64,000 nucleotides of DNA from Pezicula radicicola. Lineage: Eukaryota; Ascomycota; Leotiomycetes; Helotiales; Dermateaceae. The stretch covers positions 933,997 through 997,996 of the forward strand of contig PDUO01000005.1 of assembly GCA_003008705.1 (NCBI GenBank), written 5' to 3'. The notes under the pieces are model-generated. The model did no database searches and was not told the DNA's origin. It worked only from the letters and a program-made list of their open reading frames with translations. Position numbers and translations under genes: made by a program. Shown here in pieces: positions 1-10,322 of this stretch (its first letter is position 1; the number at the start of each line of letters is the position of its first letter).

Positions 1-1279
1 CTGCTTGTCTCTGATGTTCTCTGATTCTACGTTCGCGATATAAGGATTCTTCTTGTGAGGCTTGGACTTCTCGGTTAGACATCAACAGTTTTAGTTCTGC
101 GGAAGAGGCAGATCCACCGCCTCGGGTTCGGTAGCTTGGGTTGGGGGTGTAGGGTTGGGAGGTTGTACGTTCCTATGGGGGTGATTTGTTAGTTTTTTTA
201 TTTTGAGAAGTAAGTGAGTTTTTTTGAAAGGGGTTGTGAAATACGAGTTTCGTTGCTAGGAATAGGATTGAATTAAGAAACTTACTTGTAAAGTATTTGC
301 CCTTAAAATAACAGGTCTCTCACCATCACCATTTAAACCCTTCTCTCTCTGAAACTTAGCAAGAGCTATAGCCTGAGTAGGAGAAATCCTCTCTTCTATA
401 ACTCCTATAGCTTGTGCTTTCTCCTCGACTTGAATCTCTGAAACTGGTGCTGGAGCAGGAGGTGGACTTGCGTATCCGAATAGATTCGCTAATCTTCCTG
501 CGTTTGGATTTGGATTTTGAATTGTTTCTGTCGGGTTTGAGAAAGTTGGAATTGGGGTTTGCGTTGGGAGTTTGGGTTCTGGTTCTGGTCTGGTGGGTGG
601 CGTTGGTGTTACTTCTTTGGGTGTTATGGCTGGAGCTTTTGGTGGGAGGTTTGAATCTGGTTTTATTATTGATTCTGCTGTTGTCGCTGCTGGTGCCGGT
701 GTTGAAGTTCCGTAGCCGAATAATTTTGCTATTCTTCCTGCGTTCGGAGCCAAAGCTGGGTCTTGTTCTGTAGGTTTTGGAGGTTCGGGTTTTGGTGCTG
801 CTACTGCTTTTATTTCTACTTGTACAGGTGTTGGTCCTGGTGTCGCTATTGTTGTAGGCGTTGGTTTCGGCATTGATTTTATATCTGAAGTTGGAGTTGA
901 AGCTGGAACTGGGTCAGGAGTAGCGTAGCCAAACATCTTCGCTACTCTCCCAGCATTAGAATTAGAAGTTGCAGGAGGTGGAAATGGAGATTTTGAATCC
1001 GTTGGGATGGCAGGACTATCATAGAGTTTCTTTCTGGCTGTTGTATTGGTGCGTTGTATACTAATGGTGTCCTATAATCGATTAACTTTTAACTTTAAAT
1101 CAATTCTCTGGAATGAGATTTTTTTTGACTGTACTAACCTTTTGAACGGCTCCTGTAACGGGTAATGACTTTATAGGTTGAGATGCTGATGGTCTAGCTG
1201 TAACACCTTCTGGTTCTACAGGTATTACAGGCTCCGCCGGTTTCGCACTCGAGAAGAAATAGGATCCCCATGTTGACAT
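1..1279 (-). CDS. Unknown protein with three NAGR-x-A-x-x-FGY repeats (3' end outside window)
   Basis: I do not recognise the family. Three exons join in phase: 1279-1139, 1071-286 and 172-1 (continuing off the window), with donors GTTAGT and GTAAGT and acceptors ATAG and CATAG. The protein starts MSTWGSYFFSSAKPAEPV, then becomes long, proline/threonine-rich and probably disordered. Within it the short block NAGR(V/I/L)A(K/N)(M/L)FGY occurs three times at about 80-residue spacing (residues ~85-265), each followed by a P/A/T-rich stretch. Such spacing suggests three short linear binding motifs on a flexible tether. The C-terminal part seen here turns charged and Gln/Arg/Glu-rich (SAELKLLMSNREVQASQEES), likely the start of a coiled coil. 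Start chosen because it is the first ATG in frame and lies just upstream of the first donor. Confidence 0.7.
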
Positions 1280-2608
1280 GATGGGCTCGCAAGATATTTG
1301 AGATCTTGAGATTTTTGCTTTGGCCGCCTACACAAGGGACATGCGTAAATGTTTGGTGTGGCTGGTTAGAATTTGGTTTGGTGTCGTACACAGATCAAGG
1401 ATCCTAAATCAGACAAAGTTTTGTGTTAGCAAGGCTTATTTCTTGTTCTTGTTCTGGTAGTTCGGATTAGTTTGCAATCGAAGATCTCTTGCTTTTGTCC
1501 TATGTATCTCACCTCATCTCGGGTGAACACAGAGGGAAGCTGTGACCGCAAAGAATGACTCGTGATTCAGACTAACTGTATCAACTCACTGTATTTAAAT
1601 TAAGTCTAGAACCAAAACCTGTAGTCGTTTAAATTTTGACACTAGTCACAACACACAATTACTGGTAGAAAGAACAGAACAGTAATCGCGCAATAAATTC
1701 CAAGTTTCCAGAGACTTGGATTCAGCGGGATGAAGCAAAAGTATATATTAAAGGAAATTGTAAATGACGGATGATGTGCATATTGTTTTGAAACGGAAAA
1801 TCCCCTTGTTGCCCGTGAATCTGAGACACGCTTGATACTCTACTCGCTTAGCACTCGCATCCGGGACCCGGATCTATGGGGAACCACTTAGACGACGGAT
1901 GTATGGTGGCTGAAACGAGTGATAAGAGTGTTTGGAGAACTTCAGACGGGTTGGGATCTCTTGTGTGTCGGAGATGTGTCCAGGCCGAAGCTATAATGGT
2001 CTTGTGTAGATTAAACTTGTCACTAGTAGCGCTTGTGTGAATTTTCCTTTTTTTGAGGGGGGATTTTGGGATTGAAGGAAGAAGGATTTATGTGCTTGGT
2101 GTTTTATTAGATTTGGGGAGGTTTTATATGCACTATATTTTCTTGGAGATAGATCTATAATTACAGGGTTGAGTTATTACAGAAAGCGCGTTTAAAGGGA
2201 ACTAAGTTGTCCTAATGCGGCATAGGACTTTAGGGGAGGAAACTGTCACAATCATGAGGGAGAATAGACTAGACTAGCACATACTCGTACTAGGGATGAT
2301 AAACGTTAATTATTAGGTGACGAGCCATGTTAAATTTAACGTTTATTCATCCTTAGTACGAGTAACTTATCACTGTACCTTGTAATAAGAATATTTTATT
2401 ATAGTTCCAATCCTAAAGCTTAATTCAGCTATAGTTCTCACTTCAAAGAGAGCAAATTCACAGAACTGACTCGTTACTCAAACTACTAGAAATAAGCGAG
2501 AGAGTCCAGTTCCAACCATTGAAAAATACAGCAACTAAACACAACTAATCCAAAATCCCACACAGAACGAACCCTTCAAAACAATTCTCCATCAAAAGGA
2601 AAGGGTTT
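1280..2608. other. Intergenic region
   Basis: About 1.3 kb between two minus-strand genes. It holds the upstream region of the repeat protein and one foldback element (2283-2363). No open frame with coding character or plausible splice structure was seen. Confidence 0.6.
2283..2363. mobile_element. Foldback MITE-like element, family F1 copy 1
   Basis: An 81-bp near-perfect palindrome. The left arm 2283-2309 (ACTCGTACTAGGGATG...) pairs with the right arm 2336-2363 with one mismatch and one extra base, around a 26-bp centre. A diverged second copy with the same arms and centre lies at 50317-50398. Two copies of an 80-bp terminal inverted repeat structure with no coding content fit a non-autonomous transposon or foldback element. 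A bidirectional terminator is less likely because the copies are far apart in unrelated intergenic regions. Confidence 0.75.
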
Positions 2609-3373
2609 TCAATTAGTAAGAGAACCCAAACCCTCAGGCACACTCTCCGCATTCCACTCCTCCTCTTGAACCTCATCATAATTCAACCAAGCATTCTCAG
2701 GGTCCAACAACCTCCTCCTTTCAACCTCTACAGGATCCAGTGAACGATTTTTTCCAAAGCACCAATTAATAATTGCTGCGAAGACGAACATAAAGATGAG
2801 TGCGCAAATCTATGATTTCTCAATTAATAAAATTATTATCCCCCAGGAAAGAAGAAAAGGGGGAATGCGAAGAGGAAGGAAACTTACTAGATATACCGAA
2901 ATTGGGATCTGTGCACTCGCATCCATTGTATCTCCACCAATACTCCTTGCGTTTATGACATTATGCGCAGGCACAACCATATCATGAGTAACAAAAGCAC
3001 TCTCAGGAAGTGCACGAGTTTGATTTTTGTGTTTGTTTTGGTGGCGATGTTTGCGGTTTTGGTGTCTGTGTGGGTTTCGAAAGAATTTCTTGAACATATT
3101 TTTCCATGAATTGACGATGCGAGTTTTGCCCTTCTTCCGTTTGGACAGTACTCCGACTGTTTTGTGAGTTTGCTCCATAACTTCCTTGTGAGAAGCGGAT
3201 TCTCTGCACTCAGGAAGTGTAGGATGGTCGTCACAAAAGTCTTTGGGGAGTATGCTGATTGGATTGAGGAAGGTATCGAGTATCCATTTGTAAACTACTT
3301 TGACTTTTTTTTTCATTATTTCTCCCCCAAGTGATGAGTCTGGTAGACCTTTTCCTGGGTGTGATGATTCCAT
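2609..3373 (-). CDS. Small single-pass membrane protein, unknown
   Basis: Two exons, 3373-2888 and 2809-2609, join in phase 0 (donor GTAAGT, acceptor CATAG, 78-nt intron) to give 228 residues. The N-terminal ~160 residues are very basic and contain a His/Asn/Lys-rich stretch (RNPHRHQNRKHRHQNKHKNQ). The exon junction falls inside a single hydrophobic helix, with YLICALIFMFVFAAIINW at residues ~161-178, followed by a short acidic tail (DPENAWLNYDEVQEEEWNAE). That arrangement, with a basic region before the helix and an acidic tail after it, suggests a tail-anchored-like membrane protein. Correct reconstruction of a membrane helix across the intron supports the gene. The start could also be the Met at residue 20. 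No family recognised. Confidence 0.6.
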
Positions 3374-3872
3374 TTTCGTTGAGTTTGTGGTTGCTTTTTT
3401 GTTTCTTGGCTGTGCGTGTTTTTCTCTTTCTTGATCGGAGGTTTGGAAGTTGTATGAATAGTCTTTCTAGTTTCTCAAATTTGAAAGATTTGTGCGGCAC
3501 TATATGCTAGACTAAGTGGTTTAGGGACTTCTAGTTTGCTATAGCTATGCTCGGTCTTTACCGACAGCTCTTAGTTCAACTTAAGATCTGTACTAAAAAA
3601 ATTTCAGTTATATATGTCAAACTGAAAGCTTGGTGAAGGAGAATGAATGTTTGATGCTCTTAAGGGGTTATTTTAGGAGCTTTGGGAGGGGATTGCAGCA
3701 GAGGAAGTGTGAACTAGTGAGATTGATACGGTACGGCTTCAACATACCATCCTATTTAGGTGTTTGCAACATAAAGCTTTGTAGAGGGCTATACGTTTTC
3801 GGTAATACAGACGTTGTCTTGAAGCTATTGGCTTAAATTATATTTTATTAAGATCTATGGAATAGTATTATA
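3374..3872. other. Intergenic region
   Basis: About 500 bp between the small membrane protein and the PTH11-like gene, both on the minus strand. A 68-codon plus-strand frame here has no recognisable features. Confidence 0.5.
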
Positions 3873-5247
3873 TCAAGAATATGACGAGTTTGTCAATCTG
3901 CTCTCACTCGAATTCCAAGTTTTGTTTAATACACCACCACCAACATTACCACTAGCATTCCCACCAGCATTCCCACTGCCACGAGCCTCCCAACTCCCAT
4001 TGCCTAGAACCTGCAGCTTCCTAATCCTATCTCTCGCATCATCCTCGTCATTCGGCAATGGCCATGCGGTCTCGCTGCTCATACCCCCCGTATTATCCTT
4101 CTCCTCGCTTTCAATCACAGTCGTGACTGTGATGCCAGAATTTTTAGTCCCAGTATTAGCATTAACACCTAGTTCGACATCGCCATTGCTTGGTAGATAG
4201 CCGCTACGTGCTCGAGGTTTGCTGTTTACATATAGACCGTCTCGAGTTGATGAACCGAGGAGTTTGGATCGGGAGAAAAAGTTTATGAAGAGAGGACGCA
4301 TTGTGGCTAGAGCAGATGCTGTTATTCCGATTCCAGGTTCTACTGTGGACCCTATTTCCTGGGTCAGTTTGTAGCATTTGAATTAAAAATAAGTATACTC
4401 ACAGATCGACACGTCAACATTGGCATATAGGAAATCTTGAGTTTCGGTGAGCTGGTGGACAAATGGAATGCGGACAATCGTTGCCGTTGAACCACTATAC
4501 CATGTTAGTATTTTTGTTACAGGATGCTAGTTGGAAGTCTCTGCTTACAGTGCGCCCAAAGCAAGGATAAGAGCGACGGAGACTTTAGTTCGCGGATTCA
4601 TTTTGAGATCCCAGACGAGAAAGATTGGGAGAATTCCTAAAGTCCAGTCTGCCCAGGCACTAATGGCACTATGAGCGTAGGTTGAACCCGAAACGACAGC
4701 TGGATCCACGCAAGATCCACTTTCTGGATCAACGTATTGAAACCAGAAATATGATGTTGGATGGCACTGTAGGATAACCAACATGAAGTAGTAAGACGAG
4801 AATGCAAGCACTACCGCCATGACAACCCAGATGATGATTCTTTGGTACTTTCTGATGCACACCCGCAGCAGGAAGAAGCCGATACTGAGCTTAAGAATAG
4901 TTGTGCAAGAAACATATCCCAACTCTGCAATCCACCAGGCTTTCGTTGATACAATGAAATTTTCTGTAGAGATCTGCGAAATGTGTCGACCAGTGCCATA
5001 ATGAACTCCATCGAGAACAAATGTGCAGTAGAACGTGAACAGAAGCTGTACTCATATTAGTAACTCCCCGAAAGCTTGACAGGATCGTAACTACCAGAGC
5101 GGCTACAGCTAACCAGTCGTCAATTCCAAAGGACTTTGTCATCAATGTTCTAACATAGCACCTTAGCAGCACGGCTGTCCACGATAATGCTAAGAACAAG
5201 ATAGCAACTGCTGCTGCTTGCGGCCCTCGGTCATCTTCCGCTGCCAT
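3873..5247 (-). CDS. PTH11-like seven-helix receptor (fungal rhodopsin domain)
   Basis: Four exons (5247-5095, 5045-4549, 4494-4403, 4351-3873) give 406 residues. Family hallmarks are visible: GIDDWLAVAAL after the second helix, GVHYGTGRH in the extracellular loop, a conserved Cys-containing loop (ESGSCVDP), AWADWTLGILP, and the closing motif WSTVEPGIGITASALATMRP in the last helix. This is the fungal plasma-membrane rhodopsin-like family that includes the Magnaporthe surface sensor PTH11. The C-terminal ~140 residues are cytosolic, Ser/Gly-rich and carry a short basic DRIRKLQVL helix. The final intron could end at either of two acceptors; only the GAAATAG site keeps the frame and restores IWSTVEP. 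There is no N-terminal CFEM domain, so it belongs to the shorter subclass. The ligand is unknown. Confidence 0.9.
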
Positions 5248-6436
5248 GATGGGCCTAATAGCCTGAGTGGAGCGATTGATTAATGGTCAATCCAGGCTGT
5301 TGAAGCCTCCCTCACAGATGAGAATGAAAGCTTAAACAGCAGAGTGCTCAAACTTCACCCTGCAGAAAGAAGATGCATAACGGTCGAGGCGGGGGGGGAA
5401 AAGAAAAAGGGAGATATGAAGAAGAGACAATACACAGCATATCAATGAAAATAAAACGGAGATATGGTCCACTTATCACAACACAGCAGGGTTCCGACTC
5501 GCTAGACTCCTGGACAACAGCAGATTTGATAAAAATGTTCCAAGGAGTTTCCTTGCCGGTAATCACTGCCATGTCGAGCGATACTTAACCCCAGGACAAG
5601 GTGATCGTGGTGAGTAAAGGTACGATTTGATATTGATTCGCGTTCTGCGTGGTTGTATGCAGCTGTCGGGCGTTAATCCTGGTAACTGTCAGCCTACTTT
5701 CCGTCTCCTATTTCTATGACATACCATAATTTAAAGAACTAGTTGTCCTCTCTACCATGTGGTCCCGTCGCCACGAGGAAACTGTTGAAGAAGATTGACC
5801 CTTTGAGACGATAATAGCATCTTCCCGTCGAACGGTAGATACTGTACAGTACAGGAACTCTGTGGAGAATCTGGAGAAAAACTCACAGCAATACCTTCAT
5901 AGCTTACACCCACGGGGCTCAAATGAGACCGTGATACCGAGAGTGGAGGCTCAAATTCCGGGGTTATGGGGGATAACACGGATAGAAGAATGGATGAACG
6001 CTTCTAGCCTACCGCCCTACGGTCCGTGTACCGCATATGTACAGTAGTATTCCATGCAAAGGAGACACTATTCTTTCGGTGCTTACGCGGACTAGAACAT
6101 TATTAACGCGATCAACAATGGCATGCCCATATCGAGGACGACCTCCGAAGGCGCTGATGCGGGCGGTTCCACGTCTATTCCGTGGTTACAGTGCATGCAG
6201 AAATACAAGGTATCGTACAAGAGAATGAGGTTGTGAGATGGGAATTTGGGAAATCGGCATAGTTCTCATCACGTAAGCATTGGTCGTCGCTACACCACTT
6301 ACAGAGTTGAACTACAACTTCCATTCTGTATCCTCGTGGACATCTTACTGTATCGATAGATATACAACCATATAGCGAAAGATTAGACGCTACGTTTTTC
6401 GTTAGTTTTACTATCATTATTACAAACTCGAAAGAT
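5248..6436. other. Intergenic region
   Basis: Roughly 1.2 kb upstream of the PTH11-like gene and downstream of the first Zn2Cys6 regulator. It contains a G-run near 5390 followed by an A/G-rich tract. The open frames seen here lack codon character and splice sites. I see no gene. Confidence 0.5.
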
Positions 6437-8270
6437 CTATTGAGTCTTTGCCCCGTACGACCAAAGCTCATTTCCAATAAAGTTATCCTTCTGAGCAGCA
6501 CAAACAAGTGCCCTTCCCAAAGCAATTGCCTGGTTGTTTCCACTTTGCAGTCCAATAACCCTCAACTGCTCAGCCATCCACAATCGCTGCTGACGACTTG
6601 TCGTCTCCAATAATCCTGCTATGTAGAGAGGCCAGACGAGACAATATCCACCTGGACCGGGTATCCATGGAATATTAGAATCATAGCCATCTGTTACCTT
6701 ACCCATACGAAGATGGAAGGATGCACTCTGGCAAACCTCCAGGGCAAGCTGTTCCAGTACCGCTCTACTCTTCCTTACGCGCTCGACCCTCAGCGGCACA
6801 TCTTCGAATACATCGTTTGTAGCCAGAGAAATGAGGTCTTGATGTAGTAGGATCCTTCCCATACGCAAACTTCCCCAAATTGAAGCGACCCAAAGATCAG
6901 CGTAGGTATGTTCGCATCCCCACGATAGACCACCGTCTGAAAGCCGTGTACCATAAGTACCAACCGGAACTTCTGTGCAGCGCATATATTCTGGAAGGTC
7001 TCTAGGCCATGCCACAAACTTCTCATCGACTTCGACCAATCTTGCGATTTTCTGGAAAGGTCTGAGTTCAGGATGCGCTTTTAACTCTGCTCTAAGATTC
7101 ACAAGTTCTTCACACAGCTCTGCAAAGCGGTTTGCGGGTAGCTCTTCCTCTTTCTGCGTACCCCTTGTCCATCGAGACCACTTTTTTAGTGGGAATGGGA
7201 TTGGGACTACCAACTGGGTGTAAGTGATAACCTGTCATCCTTCGTTAGACTGATTCATAGTAATCAGTCGGGACATACTATTAATTTGCGAACTTGAAGA
7301 AAAAGCCGTAGCGCAGCTTCACTTTGGAATTGTTTTGGTCCTCGCATATCGATAAGTAAGGTGAGACCTCGGATATGTTGACTTAAAGACTCCATCGATT
7401 CTTTACCTCTACAGGTAACTGCCTAGAGTACACTTCAGTTCTGTTCCACCAGCTCAGCCTAGATTCCATAGCTTACCTCAAATATCCCAAGCATCATAAC
7501 CGCCCCAAGGGTTTGATCCGACTTCACCTCTTCAGGATCAGCAAGAGCTTCCCTCACTTTCTGCACAGCTTGCGTATATAATTGATGAGCACTTCTCATC
7601 ACTATCGGTTGCTTAGCAGCGTTTGCTAGACTAGCAAGTCCAACAGCATTCATGATAACACGCAGTGGTTGTTTTCCCGAGACATCTTGGTTATAAAGGG
7701 CTGGTAGATATTCGTGGTAGCCGCCTTGGCCAACATGAACACTATCTCTTTCAAGGACATAGTTGCGAAAAAAGAAGGCGATTCCTTGATCAGTTACAGC
7801 TGGGTAGAGTACGCGACTGTATCTTGCAGTCTGTTGTACGGGAGTAATCTGATTTTTCTTCTTCTTTTTGGGGGATTCTGCACGTGGTAATTCTGCACGC
7901 GGAGATGCTGCACGCGGAGATGCTGCACGCGGAGATGCTGCACGCGGAGATGCTGCACGTGAAGAAGCCTTACTCCTGGGCGATTTCTTAGAAGTAGAAG
8001 CTTTCTTCTTGAGAGCCTTTAGTCGCTCCTTGCGGAAGATCCGAATGGTTAGAATACCAGGCACATCTCTGTAGCCACCACACTGCCATCCGGAGATCTG
8101 ACATTGAGTACACTTTGGTCGAAGTTCATCACACTAGAGAGTAGAGAGTAAATCTTCACGTTAGCCAGAAAAGGTCGTGGTGCGATGAAATGATGAAATA
8201 CGGAAGCGGACCATCATACCTTGATTTTGCGGCGTCTGCAAACCTCACAACCAGTGCTTGGCCTGCCCAT
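6437..8270 (-). CDS. Zn2Cys6 transcription factor (C6 finger, N-terminal RAxSP repeats)
   Basis: Four exons (8270-8220, 8133-7477, 7422-7279, 7231-6437) give 548 residues. The finger is C-x2-C-x6-C-x6-C-x2-C-x6-C, starting MGRPSTGCEVCRRRKIK and split by an intron just before the third Cys, a very common intron position in this family. Next comes a basic linker with tandem RAASP repeats and a KKKKK run, likely flexible and possibly holding a nuclear localisation signal. The middle region (MLGIFEAVTCRGKES...LSQHIRGLTLLIDMRGP) matches the fungal-specific TF domain of the PF11951/DUF3468 type. The finger exon and third exon are easily missed without splicing. It is transcribed divergently from a second Zn2Cys6 gene over a 202-bp gap, so the two may be co-regulated. 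The target may be the adjacent permease/beta-galactosidase pair (inference). Confidence 0.9.
7880..7969 (-). repeat. Six tandem 15-bp units inside the Zn2Cys6 gene
   Basis: Units start at 7880, 7895, 7910, 7925, 7940 and 7955 with consensus GCACGCGGAGATGCT on the plus strand. The inner four are nearly identical and the outer two diverged. Read on the minus strand they encode pentapeptides of the type RAASP / RAESP. Length change by 15 bp keeps the frame, so copy number may vary between strains. Confidence 0.85.
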
Positions 8271-8472
8271 CTTTCTTGCTTTATACCTTACATATCGTAC
8301 GTACGTATGGTGAAGGTGGCGCTCCGACTCGTGCCAAGACTTGAGCACGTGCCAATTCAGGTATCACACGAACCGAGATGTGCTCCTACTACATCTTCCA
8401 TCTCTCCCTCAATGGTTGAGGCTATACTTGACAAAAGTACCATTCGTACGAGCTAGTGCTATATAAGATGCC
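8271..8472. promoter_or_regulatory. Divergent promoter of two Zn2Cys6 genes
   Basis: A 202-bp gap separates the two start codons. It contains a GTACGTACGTA tract near 8300 and a short TATATAA box about 12 bp before the plus-strand ATG. Such a small shared region implies linked expression of the two regulators. Confidence 0.5.
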
Positions 8473-10194
8473 ATGAAGCTCGGAGCCGCATGCTTACAGT
8501 GCAGAAATGGGAAGAGAAAGTGCGACAAACCCGTCCTAGGAACCGTTTGTGAACAGTGCAAGAAGAGACAACTACCATGTTCGAGTTTGAACCGTCGTTC
8601 ATCGTCAACCACAGTCCTACGTCCCTCGCTCGATGACGCACGTACCTCAAGCAACACCCTGCCTCTCCCTACCGTGGTCGACATTGAGCAGCTTGTGGAC
8701 CTTTATATACGCTTCATTCATGACAAGCCACATACTCTTTTTCATGAGCCGACCCTGAGATCAGCAGTGAAAAACGGAACCCTGCCTCACACTGTCTTAT
8801 TTGGTATACTAGGACTGTCTGCCAGGTGAGTCACTGGAACAAGTGAAGTATATCGGCTTACGTTCGATATTTTGAAGGTTCTCAGACCGACCAGAGATCC
8901 GTAGCCAGAGCCATGCATTTTCCTTGGAGGCCAAGAGACTTGTCAAGGCAGACCTTGAAAACGTGTGTATTGAGACTGTGCAGGCATGTATCCTAGCGGG
9001 AAATATATGCTTAGCAGAGTCAAACCCAGATTCAGAATCATTGTTCTTTGGTTAGTCTGAGGTAAAGGCATGGACAAAGACCTTTTTATTGACTGCTTGG
9101 CCAGTTATTGCCAACCGGATGGCATTGCTGTTAGGATTTTCAAACGAATCCCCAGCCGATGATTGTGTACTTCGAGAGACGAAACGTCGCGTATGGTGGA
9201 GTTTATATCTCATTGATAGATGGGCTAGCGCCGGTCTTGGTCTGCCTCGCCAATTCCACATCGGCGGCTCTCTAGTGCCACGCCTCCCAATGGATGAAGT
9301 AGAATTTCGAAATATGCTATCTGGCAGCGAGGAAACCAACATCGACTGGAGTCCTGGAATATGGGCGCACATGATTTCCCTAGTACAAATCTTTGGTCAC
9401 ATCCAGGACCTAAATCAGAACCTGGTCGAGAGTGATTGGGAGGAAGACCATATCGAGTCATCTGTGTTCTCATTGGCTGGACAACTCATCTCATTCGAAA
9501 GCGATTTGCCCTCAACTATGTTATGTACACAAGAGAATTTGGCTTTACAAGTACAGCGGGGAGTAGGTAGGACATTTGTCGCACTTCACTTGGGATACCA
9601 TCACTACGCTACTCTTCTTTATTATCAATATCTAGACCCCCATCGTCCACCAACACCTAATGGAAGGATGTACGCTCAGCGGTGCAAGTACCACGCCACC
9701 GAATTCTGCGAGCTAATACGAACATCACGAGAATATGGTCACACCGAGGCATTTCATAATGTTGTTGGGCACATGACCGTAGTATCTTCTTCTGTGCTAT
9801 TGCATACATTACTGCTAGGTGATGACGAAGAGCTTCCCATGGCGAGACAACGACTAGAATCTAATTTCGAGTCGCTCGTGAAGCTTAGAGAGTTTTGGCC
9901 GAGTGTGGAGCTTATGGTGAGTTGTCGCTGATACTACAGAATATACATGTCTAAATGGTACTGACCTCATGAAAGATGAATAGGTTGATAACTTTCCAGA
10001 ATGCATGCTTGAGAACTGCCATGCTTGGAACTCATCGTTTCGACAAGTGGATGGTGAAGTTCCTTCTCCAGCATGCGCTGGCTCTCGATGAAAAGGGTAG
10101 TACAGGTGAAGATGGCGTTGCGGATGGTGTACTGCTTGAAGATGAAAGACTCCGAGAAAGAAGTCGTGTCACTGAAAGCATTATTCGAGCATGA
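8473..10194 (+). CDS. Zn2Cys6 transcription factor with fungal_trans domain
   Basis: Four exons (8473-8825, 8878-9050, 9105-9916, 9976-10194) give 518 residues. The DNA-binding finger is at residues 7-37: C-x2-C-x6-C-x8-C-x2-C-x6-C (CLQCRNGKRKC ... CEQC). Residues ~65-80 begin the middle homology region (LVDLYIRFIHDKPHTLFH), and the hallmark RRVWWSLYLIDRWASAGLGLP follows at ~195, as in PF04082 regulators. The last exon restores RLITFQNACLRTAML...FDKWMVKFLLQHAL, a conserved C-terminal helix of this class. All junctions are GT-AG with matching phase. The gene ends 128 bp before the 3' end of the convergent permease. It may control the sugar genes next door, but the sequence shows only proximity. 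Confidence 0.9.
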
Positions 10195-10322
10195 AACAGC
10201 ACGGCCTCTCGAGAGAAATAGCATTTTGGAGTTAATTTTTGATAACCAGGCCGATGCGAGCAACGAAATACCGCTAAGGAATCAGCCTTCGCACAGCAAC
10301 CACAATAGAAGCTGGAGATTCC

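Noticed and set aside
414..773. A 119-codon plus-strand frame rich in Leu
   Set aside because: It is the antisense shadow of the proline-rich repeat gene on the minus strand; Leu-richness comes from reading Pro/Gln-rich codons backwards.
2374..2386. A short match of GTACCTTGTAAT near the F1 copy to the end of the F2 element near 50290
   Set aside because: Only about 12 bp and on opposite sides of F1 in the two places; not enough to claim a linked F1-F2 unit.
3630..3836. A 68-codon plus-strand frame
   Set aside because: No motif, no splice partner, AT-rich intergenic context.
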